14,057 bases of DNA from Clostridiales bacterium UBA6386 (GTDB taxonomy: Bacteria > Bacillota > Clostridia > Oscillospirales > Oscillospiraceae), in the NCBI GenBank assembly GCA_002437585.1, contig DJQM01000041.1:9847-23903 (forward strand), given 5' to 3'. Both the position numbers and the translations under genes were made by a program. The notes below the pieces were generated by a model that saw only the letters and a program-made list of their open reading frames with translations, ran no database searches and was not told the DNA's origin. Positions 6,005-12,508 of the stretch are shown in pieces (the stretch's first letter is position 1; each line of letters begins with the position of its first letter).

Positions 6005-6862
6005 ATGGACTACACCAACTGCCGCCTGTGTCCCAGAGAATGCGGCGCAAACCGCACCGCCGGCGAAACCGGCTTCTGCGGCTGTCCCGCCACGGCTCTG
6101 GTGGCCAAAGCCATGCTTCACATGTGGGAGGAGCCGGTGCTGGCCGGTTCCGGGGGCAGCGGGGCTGTGTTCTTCGGCGGCTGCACCCTGGGCTGCCAAT
6201 ATTGCCAGAACGCCGCCATCAGCGGCGAGCCTGTGGGAAAGCCCACGGATTCCGCCGGACTGCGGCGGATATTTGAAGACCTGATCGCCCAGGGGGCGGA
6301 GAACATCGACCTGGTCACTCCCACCCAGTACCTTCCTACCATTCTGCCAGCCCTGGAGCCGAAGCTCCCGGTGCCGGTGGTGTGCAACTGCGGGGGCTAC
6401 GAACGGGTGGAGACCCTCCGGGAGCTGGCGGGGAAAATCGACATCTATTTGCCCGACCTCAAGTACGCCGACGGCACGCTGGCCGCGGCTCTTTCCGGCG
6501 CGCCGGACTACTTCCCCCGGGCGAAAGATGCCATCCGGGAAATGGCGCGGCAGACCGGCGCGCCCCAGTGGCAGGGGGAGAAGCTTCTCCGGGGCACGGT
6601 GATCCGGCACCTGATCCTGCCCGGCCATGTGGAGAACTCTTTGCGGGTGCTGGACTGGATCGGGGAAAATTTCGCCCCGGGGCAGGTGCTGGTCAGCCTG
6701 ATGCGCCAGTACACCCCCATGGGAAAGCTCCCCGCCCCCTTTGACCGCCGGGTGACGGAGGAGGAATATCAGGCGGTGCTCAGCTGGATGTTCCTCAACG
6801 GCCTGGAGGGCTTCACCCAGGAGCCGGAGTCGGCGGATCAGGGGTTCATTCCGGATTTTTGA
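6005..6862 (+). CDS. Radical SAM protein, PflX / pyruvate formate-lyase activase-like (COG1313 type)
   Basis: A 285-residue radical SAM protein. The cluster-binding motif is GGCTLGCQYCQN (58-69): Cys60, Cys64 and Cys67 in the standard CxxxCxxC spacing. An N-terminal cysteine-rich segment, with Cys6, Cys9, Cys13, Cys25 and Cys27 (NCRLCPRECG...GFCGC), is characteristic of the PflX group and may hold a second metal centre or zinc. Later features are NCGGYERVETLREL (about 127-140) and YLPDLKYAD (about 147-156), matching the activase barrel. These proteins use a 5'-deoxyadenosyl radical, but the true substrate of PflX is unknown and the name does not mean it activates pyruvate formate-lyase. The ATG at 6005 follows AAGGA by 9 bases. 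It is a single-gene unit with its own promoter and a strong terminator at 6982-7020. Confidence 0.9.
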   Translation: MDYTNCRLCPRECGANRTAGETGFCGCPATALVAKAMLHMWEEPVLAGSGGSGAVFFGGCTLGCQYCQNAAISGEPVGKPTDSAGLRRIFEDLIAQGAENIDLVTPTQYLPTILPALEPKLPVPVVCNCGGYERVETLRELAGKIDIYLPDLKYADGTLAAALSGAPDYFPRAKDAIREMARQTGAPQWQGEKLLRGTVIRHLILPGHVENSLRVLDWIGENFAPGQVLVSLMRQYTPMGKLPAPFDRRVTEEEYQAVLSWMFLNGLEGFTQEPESADQGFIPDF

Positions 6863-6981
6863 GGGGAATGCCCGAGCCGGGCGTTTGGAGAAGCTCTGAT
6901 TCGGCAAACGATTCACCGTCCGGCCAAAGGCGATTGATTCCGAGTTTCCTTCGTGGGTTTTCATCGCCTGCACAGACATAA

Positions 6982-7020
6982 AGGGCGGCGCGGAAGATTT
7001 CCGCGCCGCCCTATTTTTTA
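6982..7020 (+). terminator. Strong rho-independent terminator between convergent genes
   Basis: A perfect 14 bp stem, AGGGCGGCGCGGAA (6982-6995) with TTCCGCGCCGCCCT (6999-7012), has a 3 nt loop and is followed by ATTTTTTATT. This ends the radical SAM transcript. On the minus strand the same hairpin is followed only by TTTA, so it may also serve weakly for the BTAD regulator gene, whose stop codon at 7018 lies just beside it. Confidence 0.9.
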
Positions 7021-8205
7021 TTCCTCGGAATCCGCCGCCAGAGGACGGATCAGGTAGGACACATTGGCATTGATATAGGGATAGGCTCTGTGGAAGGCCT
7101 TGAGAATCCGGTCGCAGATCTTCTGGGTGTCCTCGTAGCTGGTTCCGGGCAGCAGGATGGCAAACTGGCTCACCGTACACTGGCAGAAAGCATCGCCCCG
7201 GCGCAGATTCAGCCGAATCTGCTGGGACAGCTGACCCATAATCCGATCCACGGAGCTTCTGGGGAAGGCCTTTTCCGCTGCGGCCAGATTCACCAGCACC
7301 ACATGCGCCGCCTCACCGCTGCGGGACATGGTACGGCTGGCAGCGAAGCACAGGATCCGGAAATAGTCGTAATCGCACTGCAGGGCACCCGGCTGGGCAT
7401 CGGACTCGGACAGATTGCTCATCACGTCATCCATGCTCAGAAGCCGATCCTCCGGAGCGTACACCGCCGCCCGATAGACCGCCCGGGTCTCCTCGGAGGG
7501 GGTGATGCCGAAATCGTCAAACAGCCGCTTGTTCAGGGTCTCGAAGACCTCTGCCGCGCCCTTCCGGTCACCGCTGCCTGCCAGCATCTGCATAAGAATC
7601 TGACAGAAGGTCTCGCTGTAGGGCTCCAGGCGGATGACCCGGCGGCAAATCTCCATTGCTTCCTTCGTCCGACCCTGGGCACTGAGCAGATCCACCGCCT
7701 CCCGGGCGGAGGAAAGGTACAGGTTGTGCAGATAGGTGCTGATGGGAATCACCCAGACCTCGGCGGACTGCCGGGGCAGAAAATCCCCCTTATAGATGTC
7801 CAGTGCCTTCAGCAGATTATCCAGCCGCTGCTGAGGATCCTCAGTCTTCTGACGGCACAGCCGCTCGAAGACCTCCGCGTCCACCTCTTCCACGGGCACG
7901 CCCCACTGGTAGCCCCCCCGGCGACGCTGGATCATGCTCCTGCCGGCCGCCGGGCTGAACTGCTCCAGCAGTGCCCGGGTGCGGTGCATGGTGATCCGCA
8001 GGGCATTCTCCGGATTGACCGAATTGGGCTCCTCGCCCCACAGCAGATCAATCAGCTTCTTCTGCGGTACCGTATTTTCCCGCTGGCAGATCAGATACGC
8101 CAGCAAAATCCAAGCCTTTTTGGAGCGAGTATCTGTATCCAATAGCTCCTGCCCATTCAGCCGAAGGGCAAAGCCGCCCAGCATTTGAACCTTTAATTCA
8201 CCCAC
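7018..8205 (-). CDS. BTAD (SARP-like) transcriptional regulator with a degenerate GGDEF-like C-terminus
   Basis: A 395-residue regulator. Residues 1-102 are a winged helix-turn-helix of OmpR/SARP type, with KVQMLGGFALRLNG, SKKAWILLAYLI and LWGEEP...NALRITMHRTRALL, ending in RRGGYQW. Residues about 105-250 are the bacterial transcriptional activator (BTAD) repeat domain (VDAEVFE, ALDIYKGDFLP, REAVDLLSAQGRTKEAMEICRRVIRLEP, LFDDFGITPSEETRAVYR). Residues about 281-388 look to me like a GGDEF fold: the stretch LRRGDAFCQCTVSQFAILLPGT parallels the usual R-x-D-x-R-GGDEF-x-LLP pattern, with CTVSQ (343-347) where GGDEF would be, so cyclase activity is not expected. The start is GTG at 8203-8205 with AAGGAG 7 bases upstream. 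A leader of about 130 nt precedes it. Targets are unknown. The C-terminal assignment is by eye. Confidence 0.85.
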   Translation of the reverse strand: MGELKVQMLGGFALRLNGQELLDTDTRSKKAWILLAYLICQRENTVPQKKLIDLLWGEEPNSVNPENALRITMHRTRALLEQFSPAAGRSMIQRRRGGYQWGVPVEEVDAEVFERLCRQKTEDPQQRLDNLLKALDIYKGDFLPRQSAEVWVIPISTYLHNLYLSSAREAVDLLSAQGRTKEAMEICRRVIRLEPYSETFCQILMQMLAGSGDRKGAAEVFETLNKRLFDDFGITPSEETRAVYRAAVYAPEDRLLSMDDVMSNLSESDAQPGALQCDYDYFRILCFAASRTMSRSGEAAHVVLVNLAAAEKAFPRSSVDRIMGQLSQQIRLNLRRGDAFCQCTVSQFAILLPGTSYEDTQKICDRILKAFHRAYPYINANVSYLIRPLAADSEE

Positions 8206-8273
8206 GCTGCCACTCCTTCTGATTTGTATGTTTTTCAGTTAACGTCGAAAAATGCACGAAATGTTTGGGAAAC

Positions 8274-8305
8274 GCCTGTTTTTAGGTAAACAAGCACCCC
8301 CCCCC
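8274..8305 (-). promoter_or_regulatory. Leader hairpin and G9 tract of the BTAD regulator mRNA
   Basis: In the transcribed strand a run of nine G (complement of C at 8297-8305) is followed one base later by a hairpin, GCTTGTTT / AAACAGGC (8288-8295 with 8274-8281), eight pairs including one G-U, with a 6 nt loop. It lies in the untranslated leader about 70-100 nt before the GTG start. A mononucleotide run of this length is prone to slippage. Confidence 0.45.
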
Positions 8306-8341
8306 GGAAAAATTGTTGCTAAACCATTTTTCTGTCTTTCT

Positions 8342-8369
8342 ATTATACCACGTTTCGTCATTTTTGCAA
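8342..8369 (-). promoter_or_regulatory. Promoter of the BTAD regulator gene
   Basis: On the minus strand TTGCAA (8364-8369), a 16 bp spacer and a perfect TATAAT (8342-8347), with TGG just upstream as an extended -10. The predicted start is near 8335, giving a leader of about 130 nt. Confidence 0.7.
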
Positions 8370-8442
8370 TAGCGTAATTCTGTTTTCAATGACAAAAAAG
8401 CATATTTTTTGAAACAAAAAATGGAGGCGGGCTGCTTCAGAA

Positions 8443-9360
8443 TCACACATCCTCCCTTTGCTGCTTATTCAGCGCGCCGGCTGTAATCTGTACAAAGTCC
8501 CGGGCGTACTGGGGAACGAACTCGTCCTTCCGGTAGCAGGCGTAAAAATGCCGGTGATTTTCGTAATCCTTCAGGGGATAGAAGGCGCCGCCCCGCTGGC
8601 CGCAGTAGTCGTCAATATAGATATTGGGCAGGAGCATACAGGCTCCGGCCTCCAGAGCCACCCGGCGACCCACCTCCAGCGCGTCGGTCTCCAGCAGGAT
8701 ATTGGGGGTCAGGCCATACTTGCGGAAGAGCTTGTCCTGGGTGATCCGGGAGGAATGCCCCTTGGTCAGGGACACGAAATTCTCACTGCGGAAGGCCTCC
8801 AGGGGCAGGGCAGTGCCGGAGGGGGTCTGCTTGGCCACCGCCGTATCCCGCCCCGCCAGAACGCCGATGGTCTCCTTCTCCAGCAGCTCATAGGCAAGGC
8901 TGGGGCTGGTGGATTCCAGGGCGGCAAAGGCCAGGTCGATGCTGCCGCCCCGGAGCAGCTCCTCTAAGTTGGCGGAGCCGCTTTCCGTCAGCTGCAATGT
9001 CACGTTGGGATATTGCTGCTGAAAGACCGGCATGACCAGGGGCATGACCTGCATAGCCCGGGTGACGCTGATGCCCAGGCGAAGCCGGCCGGCGTGCTCC
9101 TGGCGGATTTCCCGGAGCTGGCTGTCCAGCTCGGCGTTGGCCGCCAGAATCCGCTCCGCCGCGTGCAGATACTTCTCCCCGGCATAGGTCAGGCGCATGG
9201 GGCTGGTGCTCCGGTCGAAGATGGGAAGGCCGGTGTCCTGCTCCAGCTGCCGGAGCATCTGGCTCAGGGAGGGCTGGCTGACAAAGAGCTTCTTTGCCGC
9301 CGCCGTGATGCTCCCGCACTCGGCAATGGTCTTGACATACTGCGCCTGCTTGAGGTTCAT
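8443..9360 (-). CDS. LysR family transcriptional regulator, probable regulator of the cit operon
   Basis: A 305-residue LysR-type regulator of standard length. The N-terminal winged helix-turn-helix is MNLKQAQYVKTIAECGSITA followed by AAKKLFVSQPSLSQMLRQLE (20-40), then the linker helix to about residue 88. The effector-binding periplasmic-type fold begins at GRLRLGISVTRAMQVMPLVM (about 91-110) and continues with GSIDLAFAALE. It is transcribed divergently from citD, with 225 bp between the two starts, the classical layout for a LysR protein controlling its neighbour, with citrate or a breakdown product as a likely co-inducer. Its own promoter -35 lies inside a 26 bp dyad, so self-repression is likely. 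The ATG at 9358-9360 has only a weak GGGGG ribosome binding site. The link to citrate is inferred from context. Confidence 0.92.
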   Translation of the reverse strand: MNLKQAQYVKTIAECGSITAAAKKLFVSQPSLSQMLRQLEQDTGLPIFDRSTSPMRLTYAGEKYLHAAERILAANAELDSQLREIRQEHAGRLRLGISVTRAMQVMPLVMPVFQQQYPNVTLQLTESGSANLEELLRGGSIDLAFAALESTSPSLAYELLEKETIGVLAGRDTAVAKQTPSGTALPLEAFRSENFVSLTKGHSSRITQDKLFRKYGLTPNILLETDALEVGRRVALEAGACMLLPNIYIDDYCGQRGGAFYPLKDYENHRHFYACYRKDEFVPQYARDFVQITAGALNKQQREDV

Positions 9361-9419
9361 AAATTTTGCCCCCGAATTTGTCGAATTTCCACAAGAATTA
9401 TCGTATGTGGTTTATTGCT

Positions 9420-9460
9420 AGTATAATATTTTTCTTATGAAAGTCAAGAAAAATTCATAA
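9420..9460 (-). promoter_or_regulatory. lysR promoter overlapped by a probable LysR operator dyad
   Basis: On the minus strand TTGACT (9442-9447), 16 bp, TATACT (9420-9425) is a plausible promoter for the LysR gene. Its -35 sits in the centre of a perfect 7 bp inverted repeat, TTATGAA (9435-9441) and TTCATAA (9454-9460), 12 bp apart, which fits the T-N11-A type of LysR binding site. The dyad lies about 40 bp upstream of the cit promoter -35, near where a LysR protein binds to activate. Confidence 0.6.
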
Positions 9461-9500
9461 ATATAAGTTAAACATTATGGCCAAAGAAATTTATATATAT

Positions 9501-9529
9501 TTGCAATAATATTCCTTCTGTTGTACACT
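9501..9529 (+). promoter_or_regulatory. Promoter of the citDEF operon
   Basis: TTGCAA (9501-9506), a 17 bp spacer and TACACT (9524-9529). The predicted start is near 9536, giving a leader of about 50 nt. The region upstream (9430-9500) is very A+T-rich. Confidence 0.65.
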
Positions 9530-9542
9530 ATCCGTGCAGAAA

Positions 9543-9559
9543 GGGTTCGGCAGGAACCC
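9543..9559 (+). promoter_or_regulatory. Small hairpin in the citD leader
   Basis: GGGTTC (9543-9548) pairs with GAACCC (9554-9559) around a 5 nt loop, near the very 5' end of the predicted mRNA and about 14 nt before the GGAGG ribosome binding site (9574-9578). A hairpin there often stabilises the message. No U-tract follows, so it is not a terminator. Confidence 0.4.
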
Positions 9560-9585
9560 CAAAAAACGAGTACGGAGGATGCACA

Positions 9586-9885
9586 ATGGAAATTCTGAAA
9601 TCCGCGGCAGCCGGAACCCTGGAGTCCAGCGACTGCATGGTCACAGTTGAGCCAGGCCAGGGCATCAGCCTGGACTTAACCAGCAGCGTCATGAACCAGT
9701 ACGGCCGCCAGATCAAGGCAGCGGTTCTGGAAACCCTGGAGCGGCTGGACGTGAAGAACGCAAACGTCACCGTGGTGGACAAGGGCGCGTTGGAATGCAC
9801 GCTGAAGGCACGGGTGGAATGCGCCGTGTTCCGCAGCTGTGACGCTTCCGGTGCCAACATTCCCTGGGGAGGTGCGGTCAGATGA
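9586..9885 (+). CDS. citD: Citrate lyase acyl carrier protein (gamma subunit)
   Basis: A 99-residue acyl carrier protein of citrate lyase, of normal length. It carries the prosthetic group 2'-(5''-phosphoribosyl)-3'-dephospho-CoA, on which acetyl and citryl groups are carried. The modification site is the conserved AGTLESSD (9-16); Ser14 corresponds in position to the modified serine of the Klebsiella protein. A conserved ...GALECTLKARVECAVFR segment follows (about residues 67-83). The ATG at 9586 follows GGAGG by 7 bases. The stop overlaps the citE start as ATGA. It is the first gene of the operon, as in other citrate lyase clusters, but no citC lies before it and no citX or citG follows. 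Confidence 0.96.
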   Translation: MEILKSAAAGTLESSDCMVTVEPGQGISLDLTSSVMNQYGRQIKAAVLETLERLDVKNANVTVVDKGALECTLKARVECAVFRSCDASGANIPWGGAVR

Positions 9886-10796
9886 TCAGAAGACCCAAGC
9901 CCGAACGGTTCCGCCTGCGCAGAACCATGATGTTCATGAACGCCCAGAAGCCTGGCCTCATCAAGGACGCCTACATCTACGGCTGCGACAGCATTATGCT
10001 GGACTTAGAGGACGCGGTGGCCGAAAATCAGAAGGACGCCGCCCGGTTCTCCCTGTATCACGCCCTGACCACCATTGACTATGGCTCTACCGAGGTCATC
10101 GTCCGGATCAACGGCCTGGACACCCCCCACTGGCAGGAGGACATCCGGGTGTGCATTGCCGGCGGTGCCGACGGCATCCGGATCGCCAAATGTGAAAGCG
10201 CCCAGGATGTGCACACCGTGGAAGCGGCCGTGGAGGCCGCCGAGAAGGAATTCGGCGTGGAAGTGGGCAGGACTTTGCTGATGGCGGCTCTCGAAAGCCC
10301 CAAGGGCATTCTGAACGCCTACGAAATTTGCTCCGCCTCCGACCGGATGTTCGGCGTGGCCATCTCCGGCGGCGACTTCCGCAAGTGTATGCAGACCAGC
10401 TTCCAGCCCGACGGCGTGGATATGCTGGCCGCCCGGGGGCAGATGCTGCTGGCCGCCCGTGCCGCGGGCATTCAGTGCTTCGACACCGTGTTCACCGACC
10501 TGGACGACGAGGCAGGCTTCCGGGCGGAGGTTCTGCAGAACAAGGCCATGGGCTTTGACGGCAAGAGCCTGATTAACCCCAAGCAGATTCGTCTGGTGCA
10601 TGAGGTGTTCGCTCCCACCGAGAAGGAAGTCCGGCAGGCCGAGGCCATTGTCCGGGCATTCGTGGAGCAGTCCGCCGCCGGTGTGGGCGTGTTCACCGTC
10701 AACGGCAAAATGATCGACGTGGCCTTCATCCCCGGTGCCCGGCGGACACTGCGGCTGGCGAAGGCCTGCGGAATGTATGAGGGGGATCTGGTATGA
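9882..10796 (+). CDS. citE: Citrate lyase beta subunit, citryl-ACP lyase
   Basis: A 304-residue CitE, usual length, a TIM-barrel of the HpcH/HpaI type that splits citryl-ACP into acetyl-ACP and oxaloacetate with Mg2+. Key features: RRTMMFMNAQKPGLIKDA (13-30), LDLEDAVAENQKDAAR (40-55), VRINGLDTPHWQED (74-87) with Arg75, MAALESPKG (134-142) with Glu138, SGGDF (162-166) with Asp165, ARAAGIQCFDTVFTDLDDEAG (about 192-212) and FDGKSLINPKQI (225-236). Glu138 and Asp165 are expected metal ligands. The segment that reads GAEDY in Klebsiella-type enzymes is SGGDF here, keeping the Asp. The ATGA overlaps at both ends with citD and citF imply coupled translation of the three subunits, which form a soluble complex. 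Confidence 0.96.
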   Translation: MIRRPKPERFRLRRTMMFMNAQKPGLIKDAYIYGCDSIMLDLEDAVAENQKDAARFSLYHALTTIDYGSTEVIVRINGLDTPHWQEDIRVCIAGGADGIRIAKCESAQDVHTVEAAVEAAEKEFGVEVGRTLLMAALESPKGILNAYEICSASDRMFGVAISGGDFRKCMQTSFQPDGVDMLAARGQMLLAARAAGIQCFDTVFTDLDDEAGFRAEVLQNKAMGFDGKSLINPKQIRLVHEVFAPTEKEVRQAEAIVRAFVEQSAAGVGVFTVNGKMIDVAFIPGARRTLRLAKACGMYEGDLV

Positions 10797-12349
10797 TGAA
10801 CGCGGTAGGCAGAGATATTCCTGACGAGCTGCTGGTAAACGGCAAAGAGGTTTACCAGGGCAAGTATTACATGGACGGCAAGTACATCCAGAAGGCCGCC
10901 CCCAGAACCCGCCGGTATGAAAAGCCCCAGGAGAGCAAGCTCCTGGCTTCCATCGCCGATGCCCTGAAGGCCTGCGGCGCCAGGGACGGCATGACCTTCT
11001 CCTTCCACCATCACCTGCGCAGCGGCGACTACGTTGCCAACATGGTCATGAAGGCCGCCATCGAGGAGCTGGGTCTGAAGGATCTGACCATCGCCGCCAC
11101 CTCTCTGGGCGACGCCCACGACCCCATTGCCGACTACATCGAGCAGGGCAAGGTCATCGGCATCCAGACCTCCGGCATCCGGGGTCGGATCGGCGAGGTG
11201 GTCTCCGCCGGAAAGCTGAAGACCCCCGCCATCATCCGCTCCCACGGCGGACGTCCCCGTGCCATTGAGGCCGGCGAAGTCCACATCGACATCGCCTTTG
11301 TGGCCGCTCCCACCTCCGACTGCATGGGCAACTGCCGGGGCATCGGCGGCAAGTCCAACTGCGGCAGCCTGGGCTACGCCATGACCGACGCCAGGTACGC
11401 CGATCATGTGGTGGTCGTCACCGACTGCCTGGTGGACTTCCCCAACTATCCCGCCTCCGTGGAGGCCATCGACGTGGACGCGGTGGTGGTGGTGGACTCC
11501 ATCGGCGACCCCAAGAAGATCGCCTCCGCCGCCGCCCGGATCAGCCAGAACCCCCGGGATCTGATGATGGCGGAAAACGTGGCCAAGGTCATCGCCTCCA
11601 CCCCCTATTTCAAGGAGGGCTTCTCCTTCCAGACCGGCGTGGGCGGCCCCTCTCTGGCGGCCAACCTGTTCCTGGAGAAGTACATGGATCAGCGGAACAT
11701 CCGGATGGGCTGGGCCATCGGCGGCATCTGCGGCCCCATGGTGGAGCTGCTGAAAAAGGGCAAGGTGGGCAAGGTCATCGATGTTCAGGACTTTGACCTG
11801 GAGGCGGTGAACTCCATCCACCAGACCCCCGGCCACTATGAGATGTCCGCTTCCCAGTACGCCAACCCCGCCAACAAGGGTGCCTTCGTCAACAAGCTGG
11901 ACTTCGTGGTGCTGGCCGCTCTGGAAATCGACACCGGCTTCAACGTCAACGTCCTCACCGGCTCCGACGGCGTGCTCCGGGGTGCCCCCGGTGGACATCC
12001 CGACACCGCCGCCGGCTCCAAGGTCTGCGTCATCGTCACCCCCCTGACCCGTGGCCGGATGGCTACCGTCTGCGAGAAGGTCGTCACCGTCACCACCCCC
12101 GGCGACTGCGTGGACGTGCTGGTCACGGATTACGGCATTGCCGTCAACCCCCTGCGGCCTGACCTGATCGAGTGCCTGGACAAGGCCGGGATCCCCCACG
12201 TCTCCATCGAGAGCCTGAAGGAAAAGGCCTACTCCCTGGTAGGCCGTCCCGACGATCTTCAGTGGGAGGACAAGGTGGTGGCCGTGCTGGAAGCCCGTGA
12301 CGGTACCATCCTGGACGTGGTCCGGAAGATCAAGCCCCTGGAGCTGTAA
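10793..12349 (+). CDS. citF: Citrate lyase alpha subunit, citrate CoA-transferase
   Basis: A 518-residue CitF, of usual length (about 505-520). It exchanges the acetyl group on CitD for citrate, giving citryl-ACP and acetate. Family features in order: AVGRDIPDELLVNGKEVYQGKY (4-25), TFSFHHHLRSGDYV (68-81), LGDAHDPIADYIEQGKV (105-121), TSGIRGRIGEVVSAGKL (126-142), SHGGRPRAIEAGEVHIDIAF (150-169), and GNCRGIGGKSNCGSLGYA (179-196). Two consecutive ATG codons begin the gene (10793 and 10796). The first overlaps the citE stop and the second immediately follows it, so the exact start is uncertain by one residue. It is the last lyase gene, with a 159 bp gap before the transporter containing a long stem-loop. 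Confidence 0.96.
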   Translation: MMNAVGRDIPDELLVNGKEVYQGKYYMDGKYIQKAAPRTRRYEKPQESKLLASIADALKACGARDGMTFSFHHHLRSGDYVANMVMKAAIEELGLKDLTIAATSLGDAHDPIADYIEQGKVIGIQTSGIRGRIGEVVSAGKLKTPAIIRSHGGRPRAIEAGEVHIDIAFVAAPTSDCMGNCRGIGGKSNCGSLGYAMTDARYADHVVVVTDCLVDFPNYPASVEAIDVDAVVVVDSIGDPKKIASAAARISQNPRDLMMAENVAKVIASTPYFKEGFSFQTGVGGPSLAANLFLEKYMDQRNIRMGWAIGGICGPMVELLKKGKVGKVIDVQDFDLEAVNSIHQTPGHYEMSASQYANPANKGAFVNKLDFVVLAALEIDTGFNVNVLTGSDGVLRGAPGGHPDTAAGSKVCVIVTPLTRGRMATVCEKVVTVTTPGDCVDVLVTDYGIAVNPLRPDLIECLDKAGIPHVSIESLKEKAYSLVGRPDDLQWEDKVVAVLEARDGTILDVVRKIKPLEL

Positions 12350-12365
12350 TTATCCCATCCTCAAC

Positions 12366-12381
12366 CGGGAGTGCGCTCCCG
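12366..12381 (+). promoter_or_regulatory. Short hairpin after citF
   Basis: CGGGAG (12366-12371) and CTCCCG (12376-12381) pair around the 4 nt loop TGCG, 17 bases after the citF stop. With no U-tract, it is more likely a 3' stabilising or processing structure than a terminator. Confidence 0.4.
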
Positions 12382-12394
12382 TAGGAAATACCGT

Positions 12395-12460
12395 GAAGGA
12401 GCGGCCGGTTTTATACTATTATATATAGTGTTCAATTTTTGTCGCCCCGGCCGTTCCTTC
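12395..12460 (+). promoter_or_regulatory. Long stem-loop between citF and the transporter gene
   Basis: GAAGGAGCGGCCGG (12395-12408) pairs with CCGGCCGTTCCTTC (12447-12460): fourteen pairs, one of them G-U, enclosing a 38 nt A+T-rich loop that has its own small dyad (ACTAT / ATAGT, from 12414). No run of U follows, so it is not a normal terminator. The loop also contains TATACT (12412-12417), which might be a -10, though no good -35 is visible. A role in setting the relative amounts of lyase and transporter mRNA is plausible. Confidence 0.55.
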
Positions 12461-12508
12461 CGCAAAAGCCCGAAACCATACTATTGTAAAGAAAGAGGTA
12501 TCCCCACC

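Noticed and set aside
5492..7180. Minus-strand frame of 562 codons
   Set aside because: It runs antisense to the radical SAM gene and out of frame through the GNAT gene, crosses a strong terminator, and has no recognisable protein.
10472..12199. Minus-strand frame of 575 codons rich in Gly, His, Asp and Val
   Set aside because: It is the antisense shadow of citE and citF caused by GC-rich codon use; the sense genes are certain.
566..12408. Identical 12-mer AGGAGCGGCCGG at 566-577 and 12397-12408, both in hairpin arms
   Set aside because: In a 14 kb window a few identical 12-mers are expected by chance, and the surroundings are unrelated.
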